64,000 nt of DNA, from contig NZ_JQMO01000002.1 in assembly GCF_000744785.1 (NCBI RefSeq), positions 248,001 through 312,000 on the forward strand, written 5' to 3'. Below are positions 17,574-26,273 of this stretch, piece after piece. Position numbers and translations under genes: made by a program. Each line of letters begins with the position of its first letter. The first letter of the stretch is position 1. The DNA is from Kitasatospora azatica KCTC 9699. Its GTDB lineage: Bacteria > Actinomycetota > Actinomycetes > Streptomycetales > Streptomycetaceae. The notes beneath the pieces are model-generated. The model made no database searches and was not told the origin of the DNA. It worked only from the letters and a program-made list of their open reading frames with translations.

Positions 17574-18623
17574 ATGTCGGAGCCCCAGCTGCGCGATGCC
17601 GCCTGCCATGAACTCTTGCTGGCGCTGGCCGGCCGACTGCCCGACGATGCGCTGCGGGCGGCCCGCCGGGCGCTGGCCGACGGCGAGATCAGTACGGCGG
17701 CGGCCACCGCGCTGGACGCACTGGCCGACCGTGGCGCGGCGGTGACCCCGGCCGAGCTCACGACCGCCCGGCAGCTGGCCGGGGATCCGGATCCGATCGA
17801 GCAGCTCGGCGGCACAGAAGTTTTTCTGACGGTTGATCAGCTTCCTGATCTGCCCTACCAGTTCGTGGAGACCGGCCCGGGTGCGGCGATCCGCCGGGAT
17901 GCCGTGGACGACGCGCTGCTGCTGGCGGCCGAGGCCTGCGGCGAGCAGGTGGAGGGCGTCTGGCGGTGTTGGCGGCAGTCGGTGTTCGGCGAGGAGCCGG
18001 ACCGCCGGGTGTATCTGGTGCAGACCGGCGAGCCGGCGGCCGCGCCGGCCCTGGCGGGCACCTGTTACGACGCGTTGGACGCGGTGGGCGAGCAGCGCGC
18101 CGGGGTGGAGGTGGTGGCCGTCGGCGCGGAACTGACGGGTTATCAGCGCCGGGCGTTGGATGCGGCGCTGCTGCTCTGGGCGAGCGGGGACAGCGGCGCG
18201 CCGGAGTTCCAGGTGGCCCGGATCTACGACCAGGTGGACCCGGTCCACGGCCCCGGCTTCGCGCCCGACCACCCGCTCGTCGAGGACCTGGCGCTGCGGG
18301 CCCGGCTGCTGGAGTACCTGGCGGCCGGCCGGCCGGTGCTCAGCACCACCTCGCGGATGCCCGACCCGCTGGACCCGGCCGCCGGGGACGTGGTCCCGCT
18401 CGGCTTCCTCACCGACGGCGAGTGGGTCTGGACCGAGGCCGTGGGCTACTTCCTGGAGCGCCACGGCCTCGCGCCGGACCCCGCGCTGCTCGCCCACATC
18501 CGGTACGCGGACTTCATCGCCCCGGCCCCGGACGACGAGACGGTATCGCGGGCGGCCGACTTCCTGCTGCTGCCGGACCCGGACGAGGAGGAGTCCGCCG
18601 TCTGGGTGCCGGGCGAGCACTGA
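17574..18623 (+). CDS. Hypothetical protein of the type VII locus
   Basis: 349 residues, not recognised as a known family. The ATG at 17574 lies 29 bases after the preceding stop, with GAAGGACGG upstream, the same leader sequence as before the ECF sigma gene. The protein is acidic and alpha/beta, with a helical start (ELLLALAGRLPDDALRAARRALADG) and segments such as RVYLVQTGEP, LPDLPYQFVETG and GEWVWTEAVGYFLERHGL. No signal peptide or membrane segment. It is probably co-transcribed with the ADP-ribosyltransferase-like gene and ends at a strong convergent terminator. Confidence 0.75.
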   Translation: MSEPQLRDAACHELLLALAGRLPDDALRAARRALADGEISTAAATALDALADRGAAVTPAELTTARQLAGDPDPIEQLGGTEVFLTVDQLPDLPYQFVETGPGAAIRRDAVDDALLLAAEACGEQVEGVWRCWRQSVFGEEPDRRVYLVQTGEPAAAPALAGTCYDALDAVGEQRAGVEVVAVGAELTGYQRRALDAALLLWASGDSGAPEFQVARIYDQVDPVHGPGFAPDHPLVEDLALRARLLEYLAAGRPVLSTTSRMPDPLDPAAGDVVPLGFLTDGEWVWTEAVGYFLERHGLAPDPALLAHIRYADFIAPAPDDETVSRAADFLLLPDPDEEESAVWVPGEH

Positions 18624-18642
18624 GCCTCGTCCACCCTGCTGA

Positions 18643-18687
18643 CCGTGCGCCGGACGGGCGAGTGTTCAACGTCCCTCCGGCGCACGG
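18643..18687. terminator. Bidirectional hairpin between convergent genes
   Basis: CCGTGCGCCGGA and TCCGGCGCACGG are a perfect 12-base inverted repeat separated by 21 bases. It lies between the stop at 18623 and the minus-strand stop at 18691, where it can end transcription from both sides. Confidence 0.75.
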
Positions 18688-18690
18688 GTG

Positions 18691-21600
18691 TCAGACCACC
18701 GCCGAGGCGTCCTGCGGCAGCAGCAGCCGCAGGTCGTCCAGGGTGGCGGTGAGCCCGGCCAGCCGGCCGGCCTGCCTGGTGATCATCGAGTCCAGCACCT
18801 GGCGGGCGTAGCGGGCGTTGCCGAAGGTCCGGCCGCGTTCCACCACGGCGAAGTGGCCGAGCAGCAACTGCTTCGTCTCGTCGGCCAGTTGGTAGCCGGA
18901 CTGGGTGGCGTGCCGGTCCAGGATGGTGACCAGCTGCTCGGGTGCGTAGTTCTCGAACTCGATCCGGTGCGAGAAGCGGGAGGCCAGGCCCGGGTTGGCG
19001 GCGACGAACTCGTCCATCTCCTCGGCGTAGCCGGCGGCGATCACCACCACCTCGTCGCGGTGGTCCTCCATCAGCTTGACCAGCGTGTCCACGGCCTCCC
19101 GGCCGAAGTCGCCGCCGGTGGCGCCCCGTGGGGTGAGGGTGTAGGCCTCGTCGATGAAGAGCACGCCGCCGCGGGCCTTGTCGAAGACCTCGCGGGTGCG
19201 TTGGGCGGTCTGTCCGACGAACTCGCCGACCAGGTCGGCCCGGGCCACCTCGACCAGTTGGCCGCGGGCCAGCACGCCCAGGGCGGTGAGCAGTTGGCCG
19301 TAGAGCCGGGCCACCGTGGTCTTGCCGGTGCCGGGGGCGCCGGAGAAGACCAGGTGGCGGGAGAGCGGCGGCACCGGCAGTCCGGCCTGCTCGCGCTGGC
19401 GGGCCACCGCGATCAGGTTCACCAGGTCCGTGACGTCGTGCTTGACCCGCTCCAGGCCGACCATCGCGGTCAGCTTGGCCCTCAGCTCGTCGACGCCGGC
19501 CCGGTCCGCCGCCCGGGCCGAGGTCCCGACGCCGGCCGAGGCGGCCACCCCGAGGTCCTCGGGCAGCAGTCGGACCAGGTCGGCCTCGCCCGTCTCCGGC
19601 AGCGCGCCGAGACGCTGGGCCTGGCGGCCCACCATGTCCTCGAAGACCTGCCGCGCGGTCCGGCCGTTGCCGAAGTGCTCGTTCCTGGGGATCCGGTCGA
19701 AGTGCGCGGTGAGCGCCCGCCGGGTTCCCTCCTCCAGCACGAACTGGTGCCGGACGCAGTCGCGTTCGACGATCGTGACCAGTTCGGCGGTGCTGTAGTT
19801 GTCGAACTCGATGGTGCGGGTGAAGCGCGAGGTCAGGCCGGGGTTGGCGGCCAGGAAGGTGCGCATCTCGTGCGAGTACCCGGCGGCGATCACCACCACG
19901 TCGTCGCGGTGGTCCTCCATCAGCTTGACCAGGGTGTCGATCGCCTCCCGGCCGAAGTCCGGGCCGGCGCTCTCCTTGCCGCTGAGCGTGTAGGCCTCGT
20001 CCACGAAGAGCACGCCGCCGCGCGCCGAGTCGAAGACCTCGGTGGTCTTCAGCGCGGTGCCGCCGACGATCTGCGCCACCAGGTCCGCCCGAGCCACCTC
20101 CACCACGTGCCCGAGCCGCAGCACGCCGAGCGCGCGCAGGATCTGGCCGTAGAGCCGGGCGATGGTGGTCTTGCCGGTGCCGGGCGGCCCGGCGAAGACC
20201 AGGTGCCGGCTCATCGGCGGCGCGGGCAGGCCGGCGGCGGCCCGGCGCTGGGCGAGCTGGTTGAGGCTGACCAGTGAGGCCACCTCCTGCTTGACCCCGG
20301 TCAGACCGACCAGGTTCTCCAACTCCTTGAGCAGCTCGGCCAGCGAGCGCGGTGGCTCGGCGGGTGCGACCGGTTCGGGGGCGGCCGTGGGCGCGGGCGT
20401 CGCCGCCCGGGCGTCGGCCCGGCGCGGGTCGCCGGGCTGCGGCGCCGCGGTGGCGGCGGCGGTGCCGTAGGCGTCGGGTTTGCCGTTGCGCTCGCTGCTG
20501 AGGTCCTCGATGGTCAGGCGCTGGTTCGGCAGGTGCTGGCGCAGCCCGGCGCCCGCGTTGCCGCGGGTGGTGCAGCCGCGCACCGAGACCGGCTCGGTGG
20601 TGCGCACCGCGATCCCGTCGCCGCCGTTCGCCTCCAGCTCGCAGCCGTTGAGCGAGGCGCGGGTGCGTTCGGCCAGGTGGACGCCGTCGCCGCCGCAGCC
20701 GCGCACCCTGGTCCGGGTGAGCGAGACGTCCCCGCCGTCCTCCACCGCGACGCCGTGCAGCGCCGCGTCGCGGATCTCGCAGTCGCGGAACACCCCGAGG
20801 CCGCCCGCGCCGACCAGCACCCCGGCGTCCGAACTGCCGATCAGCCGGGTCGCCTGGACCATCGGGTTGCCGCCGTCGGAGGTGGCGATCGCGGCGAACC
20901 GGGTACCGGAGATCTCGCAGTCCTCGATCCGGCCGCGCCCCTGCTCCAGCACCACCACGCCGTGCCCCTGGCAGCCGTGGATCCGCAGCTTGCGCAGCAG
21001 CGGGTTGGCGCCGCCGCGGATGCCGATGCCGTGGCTGCGCAGGTCGCGGATCTCCAGGCCCTCGAAGGTGCCGCCGGCGCCGTCGCCGAGCACCAGGCCC
21101 ACGTCGTTGCAGTCGCTGAGCACACCGCCCACCACGGTCGGCGCGGCGCCGTCGCCGACCCACAGGGCCGGCGCCTGGATCTCGCTGACCCGGCACTCCT
21201 CGTAGCGGCCGCGCGCGCCGGCCGACAGGCTGAACGCGTGGCCCCTGGTGCGGCGGACCGTGCAGCGGCGGACCACCGGGTCGGCGTGCTCGGTGACCGC
21301 GAAGCCGTGGCCGCCGGCGTCCCTGATCTCGCAGTCCTCCAGGGTGGGCCGGGCCCGGCTGGCGATGTGCACGGCGGTGTCGTCGATGTCGTGCACCACG
21401 CAGGAGCGGACGGTGGTGGTGCTCTCCTTCTCGAAGGCCAGGGCGGGGCTCTCGATCCGCGAGATGTCGCAGGACTCGACGGTGCCGCGGGCCCGGTCGC
21501 CCGCGCAGACCGCGTTGCCGGCGATGTCGCGCAGCGTGCAGTCGCGGATCACCGGGTTGGCCGCCGCGGAGATCACGATCGCCGAGCTGCCGATCCGTTC

Positions 21601-22071
21601 GATGGTGCAGCCGGCCACCATCGCCTCGCCGCCGGCGGCCACCACGCCGGCCCCACCCGGGTTGGTCACCGTGCAGTCGCGCAGCACCAGCGCGGCGCCC
21701 TCGCGGGCCAGTGCGGCCGCCCAGGCGTCGGCGCGCAGCACGCACTCCTCCAGGGTCAGCCGGCCCTGCGCGCCGTCCACGGTGGGCGCCTGGTTGTCCG
21801 AACTGACCAGCGTGAGGCCGCAGATGGTGGCCGCCTCGGCGGTCAGCCGCACGGCGCTGCCGGTCGCGGCCTCGACCGTGACGCTTGGGCCGTCCGGGCC
21901 GGGGGCCGGCTCGGCGACGATGGTGACCGGGACGGTGATGACCAGGTTCTCGGTGTAGTGGCCCGGCAGCACGGTGATGATGGTGCCCTCGCGGGCGGCG
22001 GCCAGCGCGCCGCCGATGGTCCGGTGGGCGTCCGGCCGGGTCGGCGAGACGGTGAGGAGGTGACGACTCAT
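18691..22071 (-). CDS. Right-handed beta-helix protein with two CbbX/EccA-type AAA+ ATPase domains
   Basis: 1,126 residues. Residues 1 to about 545 are repeats of the parallel beta-helix type (recurring CxIRDxxxxGVxVxDGGxxxVxxCTV-like turns of about 22 residues). A linker rich in Ala/Pro follows, then two AAA+ domains of the CbbX/SpoVK/EccA type. The first has Walker A GPPGTGKTTIARLYGQ (about residue 630) and Walker B LFVDEAYTL; the second has GAPGTGKTTVARLYGQ (about 910) and LFIDEAYTL. Both have intact ATP sites. EccA ATPases of ESX systems process substrates in the cytosol, but have TPR repeats, not a beta-helix. The ATG at 22071 opens a gene divergent from the response-regulator gene. Likely a cytosolic type VII helper ATPase. 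Confidence 0.88.
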   Translation of the reverse strand: MSRHLLTVSPTRPDAHRTIGGALAAAREGTIITVLPGHYTENLVITVPVTIVAEPAPGPDGPSVTVEAATGSAVRLTAEAATICGLTLVSSDNQAPTVDGAQGRLTLEECVLRADAWAAALAREGAALVLRDCTVTNPGGAGVVAAGGEAMVAGCTIERIGSSAIVISAAANPVIRDCTLRDIAGNAVCAGDRARGTVESCDISRIESPALAFEKESTTTVRSCVVHDIDDTAVHIASRARPTLEDCEIRDAGGHGFAVTEHADPVVRRCTVRRTRGHAFSLSAGARGRYEECRVSEIQAPALWVGDGAAPTVVGGVLSDCNDVGLVLGDGAGGTFEGLEIRDLRSHGIGIRGGANPLLRKLRIHGCQGHGVVVLEQGRGRIEDCEISGTRFAAIATSDGGNPMVQATRLIGSSDAGVLVGAGGLGVFRDCEIRDAALHGVAVEDGGDVSLTRTRVRGCGGDGVHLAERTRASLNGCELEANGGDGIAVRTTEPVSVRGCTTRGNAGAGLRQHLPNQRLTIEDLSSERNGKPDAYGTAAATAAPQPGDPRRADARAATPAPTAAPEPVAPAEPPRSLAELLKELENLVGLTGVKQEVASLVSLNQLAQRRAAAGLPAPPMSRHLVFAGPPGTGKTTIARLYGQILRALGVLRLGHVVEVARADLVAQIVGGTALKTTEVFDSARGGVLFVDEAYTLSGKESAGPDFGREAIDTLVKLMEDHRDDVVVIAAGYSHEMRTFLAANPGLTSRFTRTIEFDNYSTAELVTIVERDCVRHQFVLEEGTRRALTAHFDRIPRNEHFGNGRTARQVFEDMVGRQAQRLGALPETGEADLVRLLPEDLGVAASAGVGTSARAADRAGVDELRAKLTAMVGLERVKHDVTDLVNLIAVARQREQAGLPVPPLSRHLVFSGAPGTGKTTVARLYGQLLTALGVLARGQLVEVARADLVGEFVGQTAQRTREVFDKARGGVLFIDEAYTLTPRGATGGDFGREAVDTLVKLMEDHRDEVVVIAAGYAEEMDEFVAANPGLASRFSHRIEFENYAPEQLVTILDRHATQSGYQLADETKQLLLGHFAVVERGRTFGNARYARQVLDSMITRQAGRLAGLTATLDDLRLLLPQDASAVV

Positions 22072-22239
22072 CGAATATCCCAGCTCATCAAGTATCCCAG
22101 CGTGGAAGCGGATCCGGCCGATGGTGCGGCGGGCACGGGCCCGCACCACGGGACACGTGCGGCGCGGTGTTCGGGTTCGGTCCGCGCCGGGTCCGGGTGA
22201 ACCCGTCGGGCCCGGCGGTCGTGCAAACCGGTGTTGGGT

Positions 22240-22284
22240 CAGTCAGACCCCGTCAGACCAGTCAGGCCCCGTCAGAGCAGTCAG
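22240..22284 (+). repeat. Phased GTCAG repeats upstream of the atypical response regulator
   Basis: GTCAG begins at 22242, 22252, 22261, 22271 and 22280, alternating 10 and 9 bases; the larger 19-base unit is CAGTCAGRCCCCGTCAGAS. It lies 30-75 bases before the ATG at 22316 in a divergent promoter. A string of direct repeats at helical pitch is typical of OmpR-type regulator sites. Confidence 0.55.
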
Positions 22285-22315
22285 CCCAGGAACCCCCTCA
22301 GGGAGGGGACCGCAG

Positions 22316-23002
22316 ATGTCCGCACCGGCCGTCGCCACCAACCCACCCGGGCCCCGTCCACAGCACCGACTCCCGGCCGTCGTGACCCTCGACGCCGCCG
22401 CCACCGGGCGGCTGCTCGCGCGGCTCGCCGCAGTCGGCGTCGCACCGTACCCGCTGGTCTCCTGGGGCACCGTCGCCGGCTACCGCCATCTGCTGCGCGC
22501 CGCCCCGCCGTTGGTCCTGCTGGACCTGGCCGGACCGGCCGACCGGCGGGCGGTGGACCGGCTGGTCCGGGGCTGCCGACTGCTCGCGCCGGTCGCGGTG
22601 CTGACCGCCGCCGGCACCGACCCGGTGCCCGCACTGGAGGCGGGTGCCGTGGACGTGATGAACCGTGAGGCGCCGGCCCTGGAGCTCGCCGCACGGCTGC
22701 GCGCCGACCTGCGCCGCCCGAGCCCCGTACCGGCCCGCTCGCTGCGGATCACCGGCGGCTCGGCGGCCCAGTTCCTGCTGCTCGACCTGCTCGGCGGCGC
22801 GGACGGCCCGGTCTGCTGCCACGAGCTGCGCTGGCTGCTGGGCCGCCCGGGCCATCCGCTGCCGCTGCCCACGCTGAAGCTGCGGATGCAGCGGCTGCAG
22901 CCGCTGCTGCGCGGCACCGGCCTGACCCTGCACTCCGCCACCGAGTACGGCCTCGCCACCTACCGGCTGGGGCCCGCGCCCACCAAGGGATCCGACGTAT
23001 GA
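22316..23002 (+). CDS. Atypical response regulator-like protein with winged-helix C-terminus
   Basis: 228 residues. The ATG at 22316 follows AGGGAGGGGAC. The first 140 residues resemble a receiver domain: PLVLLDLAGP corresponds to the phospho-Asp strand and VAVLTAAGTD...EAGAVDVM to the Thr and Lys end. However, the N-terminal acidic pair is absent and the conserved Lys is replaced (DVMNRE). The C-terminus LRWLLGRPGHPLPLPTLKLRMQRLQPLL...LHSATEYGLATYRL fits an OmpR-type winged helix. It is translationally coupled to mycP (ATGA overlap) and divergent from the AAA+ gene, with direct repeats in between, so it may regulate the locus without phosphorylation. DNA binding is inferred. Confidence 0.65.
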   Translation: MSAPAVATNPPGPRPQHRLPAVVTLDAAATGRLLARLAAVGVAPYPLVSWGTVAGYRHLLRAAPPLVLLDLAGPADRRAVDRLVRGCRLLAPVAVLTAAGTDPVPALEAGAVDVMNREAPALELAARLRADLRRPSPVPARSLRITGGSAAQFLLLDLLGGADGPVCCHELRWLLGRPGHPLPLPTLKLRMQRLQPLLRGTGLTLHSATEYGLATYRLGPAPTKGSDV

Positions 23003-24183
23003 TCAGCAAGCTCCGCACCCCGTCGCGACTGCTCGTCTGCGCCGCTCTCACCGCCGGCGCCACCGGCCTGCTGCCGGTCCGTGCGACCGCCGCCGACCAG
23101 TGCGCCGCACCGGCCACCACGGTGGTGCACACCGTGCCGCCGCAGCAGACCAGGCTGGATCCGCAGCGGGCCTGGACGCTGACCCGGGGCGGCGGGGTCA
23201 CCGTCGCCGTGCTCGACTCCGGCGTGGACGCCTCGGTGCCGCAGCTGGCCGGGCACGTGCTGCCGGGCGCCGACGTGGTCGGCGGCAGCGGGCGCGGCGA
23301 CAGCGACTGCGTCGGCCACGGCACCTTCGTCGCGGGCCTGATCGCGGCGCAGCCGACCCCGGGCATCGGCTTCGCGGGCCTGGCGCCGGACGTGCGGATC
23401 CTGCCCGTCAAGCAGACCACCAACGGGCAGGACGGCAGCTCGGCGAGTCTGGCGCAGGCGATCGTCGCGGCGGTGGCCGGCGGCGCCCAGGTGATCAACA
23501 TCTCGCTGTCCGCGGACGCGCCCAGCGACGAGCTGCAGACCGCCGTCCAGTACGCGCTGCAGCGCAACGTGGTGCTGGTCGCCGCCGCCGCCAACTCCGC
23601 GCGGCAGGGCAACCCGGTCACCTACCCCGCCGCCTACCCGGGCGTGATCGCGGTGGGTGCGGTGGACGAGACCGGAAAGCGCTCCGACTTCTCGGAGACC
23701 GGCAGCTTCCTCGACCTGGTCGCCCCCGGCACCAACATCCTCAGCCTGGGCACCCGTGGCCCGGGCCACGCCCTCGACCAGGGCACCAGCTTCGCCACGC
23801 CGTTCGTGACCGCCGTCGCCGCCCTGGTCCGCGCCTACCACCCCGAGTTGACGCCGGCCCAGGTCAAGCACCGGCTGGAGGTGACGGCCGACCACCCGGG
23901 CACGGCGCTGCCGAACCCGCAGGTGGGGTGGGGCATGGTGGACCCGTACGCGGCGGTGGCCACGATCCTGCCCGAGGAGGGCAAGCAGCCCACCCGCCCG
24001 GCGCCCTCCCCCGCCCCGCTGACGCTGCCTCAGGCCGCGCCGCCGGCACCGTCCAACAGCGGCACCCTGCTCTTCGCCGGCGGCGGCGCGGCCCTCGCCG
24101 CAGTGGCCCTGGCGGGAGCGGTGGTGCTGCCGCGCGGGCGACGGCGGGGGTGGCGAGCGGGCGGTGACGGGGGCGGACGGTGA
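22999..24183 (+). CDS. mycP: Mycosin, type VII secretion subtilisin-like protease
   Basis: 394 residues, S8 serine protease. The signal peptide ends about residue 32. The catalytic triad is visible: Asp73 (AVLDSG), His107 (GHGTFVAGL) and Ser264 (GTSFATPF). Pro-rich residues 340-355 lead to a C-terminal transmembrane helix (GTLLFAGGGAALAAVALAGAVVLP) and a short basic tail, the topology of mycosins that are membrane-anchored with the protease outside. The ATG overlaps the preceding stop (ATGA). Mycosins stabilise and process the ESX complex. The last bases of the gene run into a 15-base GC-rich tandem repeat (GGGCGGTGACGGGGC-like, about 24158-24213). Confidence 0.93.
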   Translation: MISKLRTPSRLLVCAALTAGATGLLPVRATAADQCAAPATTVVHTVPPQQTRLDPQRAWTLTRGGGVTVAVLDSGVDASVPQLAGHVLPGADVVGGSGRGDSDCVGHGTFVAGLIAAQPTPGIGFAGLAPDVRILPVKQTTNGQDGSSASLAQAIVAAVAGGAQVINISLSADAPSDELQTAVQYALQRNVVLVAAAANSARQGNPVTYPAAYPGVIAVGAVDETGKRSDFSETGSFLDLVAPGTNILSLGTRGPGHALDQGTSFATPFVTAVAALVRAYHPELTPAQVKHRLEVTADHPGTALPNPQVGWGMVDPYAAVATILPEEGKQPTRPAPSPAPLTLPQAAPPAPSNSGTLLFAGGGAALAAVALAGAVVLPRGRRRGWRAGGDGGGR

Positions 24184-24216
24184 CGGGACGGGCGGTGACG
24201 GGGCGGGCGGTGAGCG

Positions 24217-24372
24217 TCAGGCCTGGTCGTCCGTCTCCACCAGCGCCGCCGCGAGCTGGGCCTTCAGCTCCGCGTTCTCCGCTTCCAGGGAGATCATCCG
24301 CTTTCGCGCGAAGTACAGCTCCATCACCGCGTCGTGGAACTCCCGGACGAGCTCCTCGGGCGTCAGCTGCAT
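24217..24372 (-). CDS. Small coiled-coil protein (51 residues)
   Basis: Short ORF translated from the minus strand: it begins MQLTPEELVREFHD, continues as an uninterrupted charged helix (FARKRMISLEAENAELKAQLAAAL) and ends TDDQA. The ATG lies two bases below the stop of the upstream exported-protein gene, so coupled translation is likely. Heptad spacing of Leu/Ile suggests a coiled coil. No database family can be named from the sequence. Confidence rests on tight coupling and clean codon bias. Confidence 0.65.
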   Translation of the reverse strand: MQLTPEELVREFHDAVMELYFARKRMISLEAENAELKAQLAAALVETDDQA

Positions 24373-24373
24373 C

Positions 24374-25111
24374 TCAGGCCTGCGCGATCTGGGTGACGGT
24401 GCCGTTGGAGCCGCGCCACATCAGCGCGCCGCCCTGGGCGTAGAGGGCACCGCCGCCGGCCGTGGCGTCGACCGAGGTCGGCACGGTTGCGGCGTTGCCG
24501 ACCCGCACCACGCCCTCGACCAGCAGGCCGGCCGGAGCACTCGACTGCTGCTTGATGTGCACCTGCGCGCGCGGGGTGGACGCCCGGTCGATCCCGACGC
24601 CGATCAGGCCGCTGCCCTTGACGATGAAGTCGTCCAGGTTCGCGTTGTTGCGCACGGCGATCAGATTGCCCTTGGTCGGCGCGCCACTGGTCGTCGTCAG
24701 GTAGATCCCCTGGGCGGCCGTACCGGCCGTCTGCAGGTCGATGGAGAGCGCGGCGGCGTTCAGGTCCGACCCATCGGCGTACCCGACGTGCGCGATCTTC
24801 AACGTTCCGCGCCCGGTCTCCGTCCCGCTCAGGTACATCGCCGAGGTGCCCGGGTTGCTGGACACCACGTTCAGCGCCGCCCCGCTGCCGGAGGTGGCGG
24901 CCTGATAGACGGTCACGGCGTGATCGGTCGTCGAGGCGGTCTTGAAGTACGCGGACTCCGCGCTCGCGTTGGTGTAGAACTTCTCCGCCGTCACCGGCCC
25001 CGGAAACGTGGTGGTCGTCGTGTCCGCGCTCGCCGGCGTCGCACCCTCCAGCGCAACGGTCACCGCCCCCGCGGTGAACCCCCCAAGGAACAACCTCCTG
25101 GCCAGCGCCAT
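24374..25111 (-). CDS. Exported protein with tail-fibre-like C-terminus
   Basis: 245 residues. The N-terminus ALARRLFLGGFTAGAVTVAL has a twin-arginine and a hydrophobic core, then PASAD, so it is probably exported, perhaps by Tat. The body is a Ser/Thr/Gly/Ala-rich beta-structured chain (NASAESAYFKTAS, GRGTLKIAHVGYADGSDLNAAALSID, AQGIYLTTTSGAPTKGN). It ends with GGGALYAQGGALMWRGSNGTVTQIAQA, a pattern common at the end of phage tail fibre or tail-associated proteins. The ATG at 25111 has GGGAGGGG eight bases upstream; a TTG six bases earlier is less likely. Function unknown; surface display or a domesticated phage fibre fragment are possible. Confidence 0.7.
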   Translation of the reverse strand: MALARRLFLGGFTAGAVTVALEGATPASADTTTTTFPGPVTAEKFYTNASAESAYFKTASTTDHAVTVYQAATSGSGAALNVVSSNPGTSAMYLSGTETGRGTLKIAHVGYADGSDLNAAALSIDLQTAGTAAQGIYLTTTSGAPTKGNLIAVRNNANLDDFIVKGSGLIGVGIDRASTPRAQVHIKQQSSAPAGLLVEGVVRVGNAATVPTSVDATAGGGALYAQGGALMWRGSNGTVTQIAQA

Positions 25112-25295
25112 GCCCAACCCCTCCCGCTCACGCCGCTACCCCCGTGGCATCCTGCGGCGGCCCCATGCTCGCAGGTGATCGGAATCGGTTCAAGATCGGG
25201 TCGTCGGCCCGGGTCGTCACCGCGCGGTGTCGTCCGATGGTTCCGATGCCTGCGGAACGACGATCCGGCTCTGCCGATGTCCAGGGGGAACGTTC

Positions 25296-25478
25296 ATGCT
25301 CCGAGTCCTCGGGCGGCCGATCAGGCCTGCCCTGCACGCCGTCGCCGCCGGCACCGCCTTGCTCTGCACTTCGGCGGCCTTCGCGGTGTCCGCCGGTGAC
25401 GCGGCGGCTGCTGCCCCGATCACGGTGTGCGGCAACTCGAACCCCTCCACCGCCCTCGGCAGCCAACTGCCGGCCTGA
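25296..25478 (+). CDS. Small secreted hypothetical protein
   Basis: 60 residues. ATG with AGGGGGA nine bases upstream. A hydrophobic signal (LHAVAAGTALLCTSAAFAVSAG) is followed by a very short mature part containing APITVCGNSNPSTALG. It may be a genuine small secreted peptide or the stump of a longer secreted gene; the stop is followed at once by a 12-base tandem repeat. No family recognised. Confidence 0.4.
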   Translation: MLRVLGRPIRPALHAVAAGTALLCTSAAFAVSAGDAAAAAPITVCGNSNPSTALGSQLPA

Positions 25479-25482
25479 CGCT

Positions 25483-25514
25483 ATGTCAGACGCGATGTCA
25501 GAGGCGATGTCAGA
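25483..25514 (+). repeat. Three copies of a 12-bp tandem repeat (ATGTCAGAxGCG)
   Basis: ATGTCAGA begins at 25483, 25495 and 25507, exactly 12 bases apart, directly after the small secreted ORF and before the next gene. Short simple repeat of unknown role. Confidence 0.55.
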
Positions 25515-25577
25515 GGCGGGCGATACCCTCCCGTTGCACCGGAAACGGGTCCGGGTGGGAATGGGGGGCGACCGGCT

Positions 25578-26054
25578 GTGGGTGGCACTGGGTGGACGTA
25601 TCGCACGCGCTGGCGCGGCAGCATCGCCGCCTCGCTGGAGGCCTTGAAGCTGGACGTGCTCGCTGCCGGCGACTACCAGCACTCGCCTACGGAGGACGAG
25701 ACACCGCCCGCGACGATCGAGGAGCTGATGGCCCTCCTGGAGTCCGAGGACGATGACGGGATGCTCGCGGGCGGCACCCACTCCATCCTCGACCTCTACG
25801 AGATCAGCGACCCGGCAGCACTGGCCGCCGACCAGCGCCACCGGACCTACTACCACCGGCTCTACCCCTTGGCAGAGCACGAGGTCCTGGAACTCTTCGC
25901 CTCACCCCGCCCCACCCTCGCCGACTGGGAGCGGATCGAACAGCTCGACGAGTACCGCACCCTGTCCCCCGCCCGCTGGATGGGCCGCTGCACGGTGCTC
26001 TATGCCGCCGACCAACCGGACCAGATCGTCTTCTGGGGCTCCTCGGGATACTGA
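25578..26054 (+). CDS. Hypothetical acidic protein (158 residues)
   Basis: GTG start at 25578 with only a GGGGGCG-like site nearby. The pattern WTYRTRWRGSIAASLEALKLDVLAAGDY followed by TIEELMALLESEDDDG resembles small Streptomyces proteins of unknown function; the C-terminus VLYAADQPDQIVFWGSSGY is also characteristic. Acidic, no signal peptide, no membrane segment. Part of the accessory segment inside the type VII locus. Confidence 0.65.
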   Translation: MGGTGWTYRTRWRGSIAASLEALKLDVLAAGDYQHSPTEDETPPATIEELMALLESEDDDGMLAGGTHSILDLYEISDPAALAADQRHRTYYHRLYPLAEHEVLELFASPRPTLADWERIEQLDEYRTLSPARWMGRCTVLYAADQPDQIVFWGSSGY

Positions 26055-26273
26055 GGACACGGCAACCTTGCGACGCTTCGATGGATCAACCCCACCGGGC
26101 TACGGGCTGGCGAGGTCAACTGCTGCCCCGGGACCAACAGGTCATGCCCGCCGTCAAGACTCGTCGGGGGTCCACCCCGGGCAGCTTGGCCGCCTTCCCA
26201 TGACGCGGGCGACCACCTGACCAGGGTGGATCTCGGCCCAGGACGTCACAGCTCAGCCTCACCAGGGCAGATC

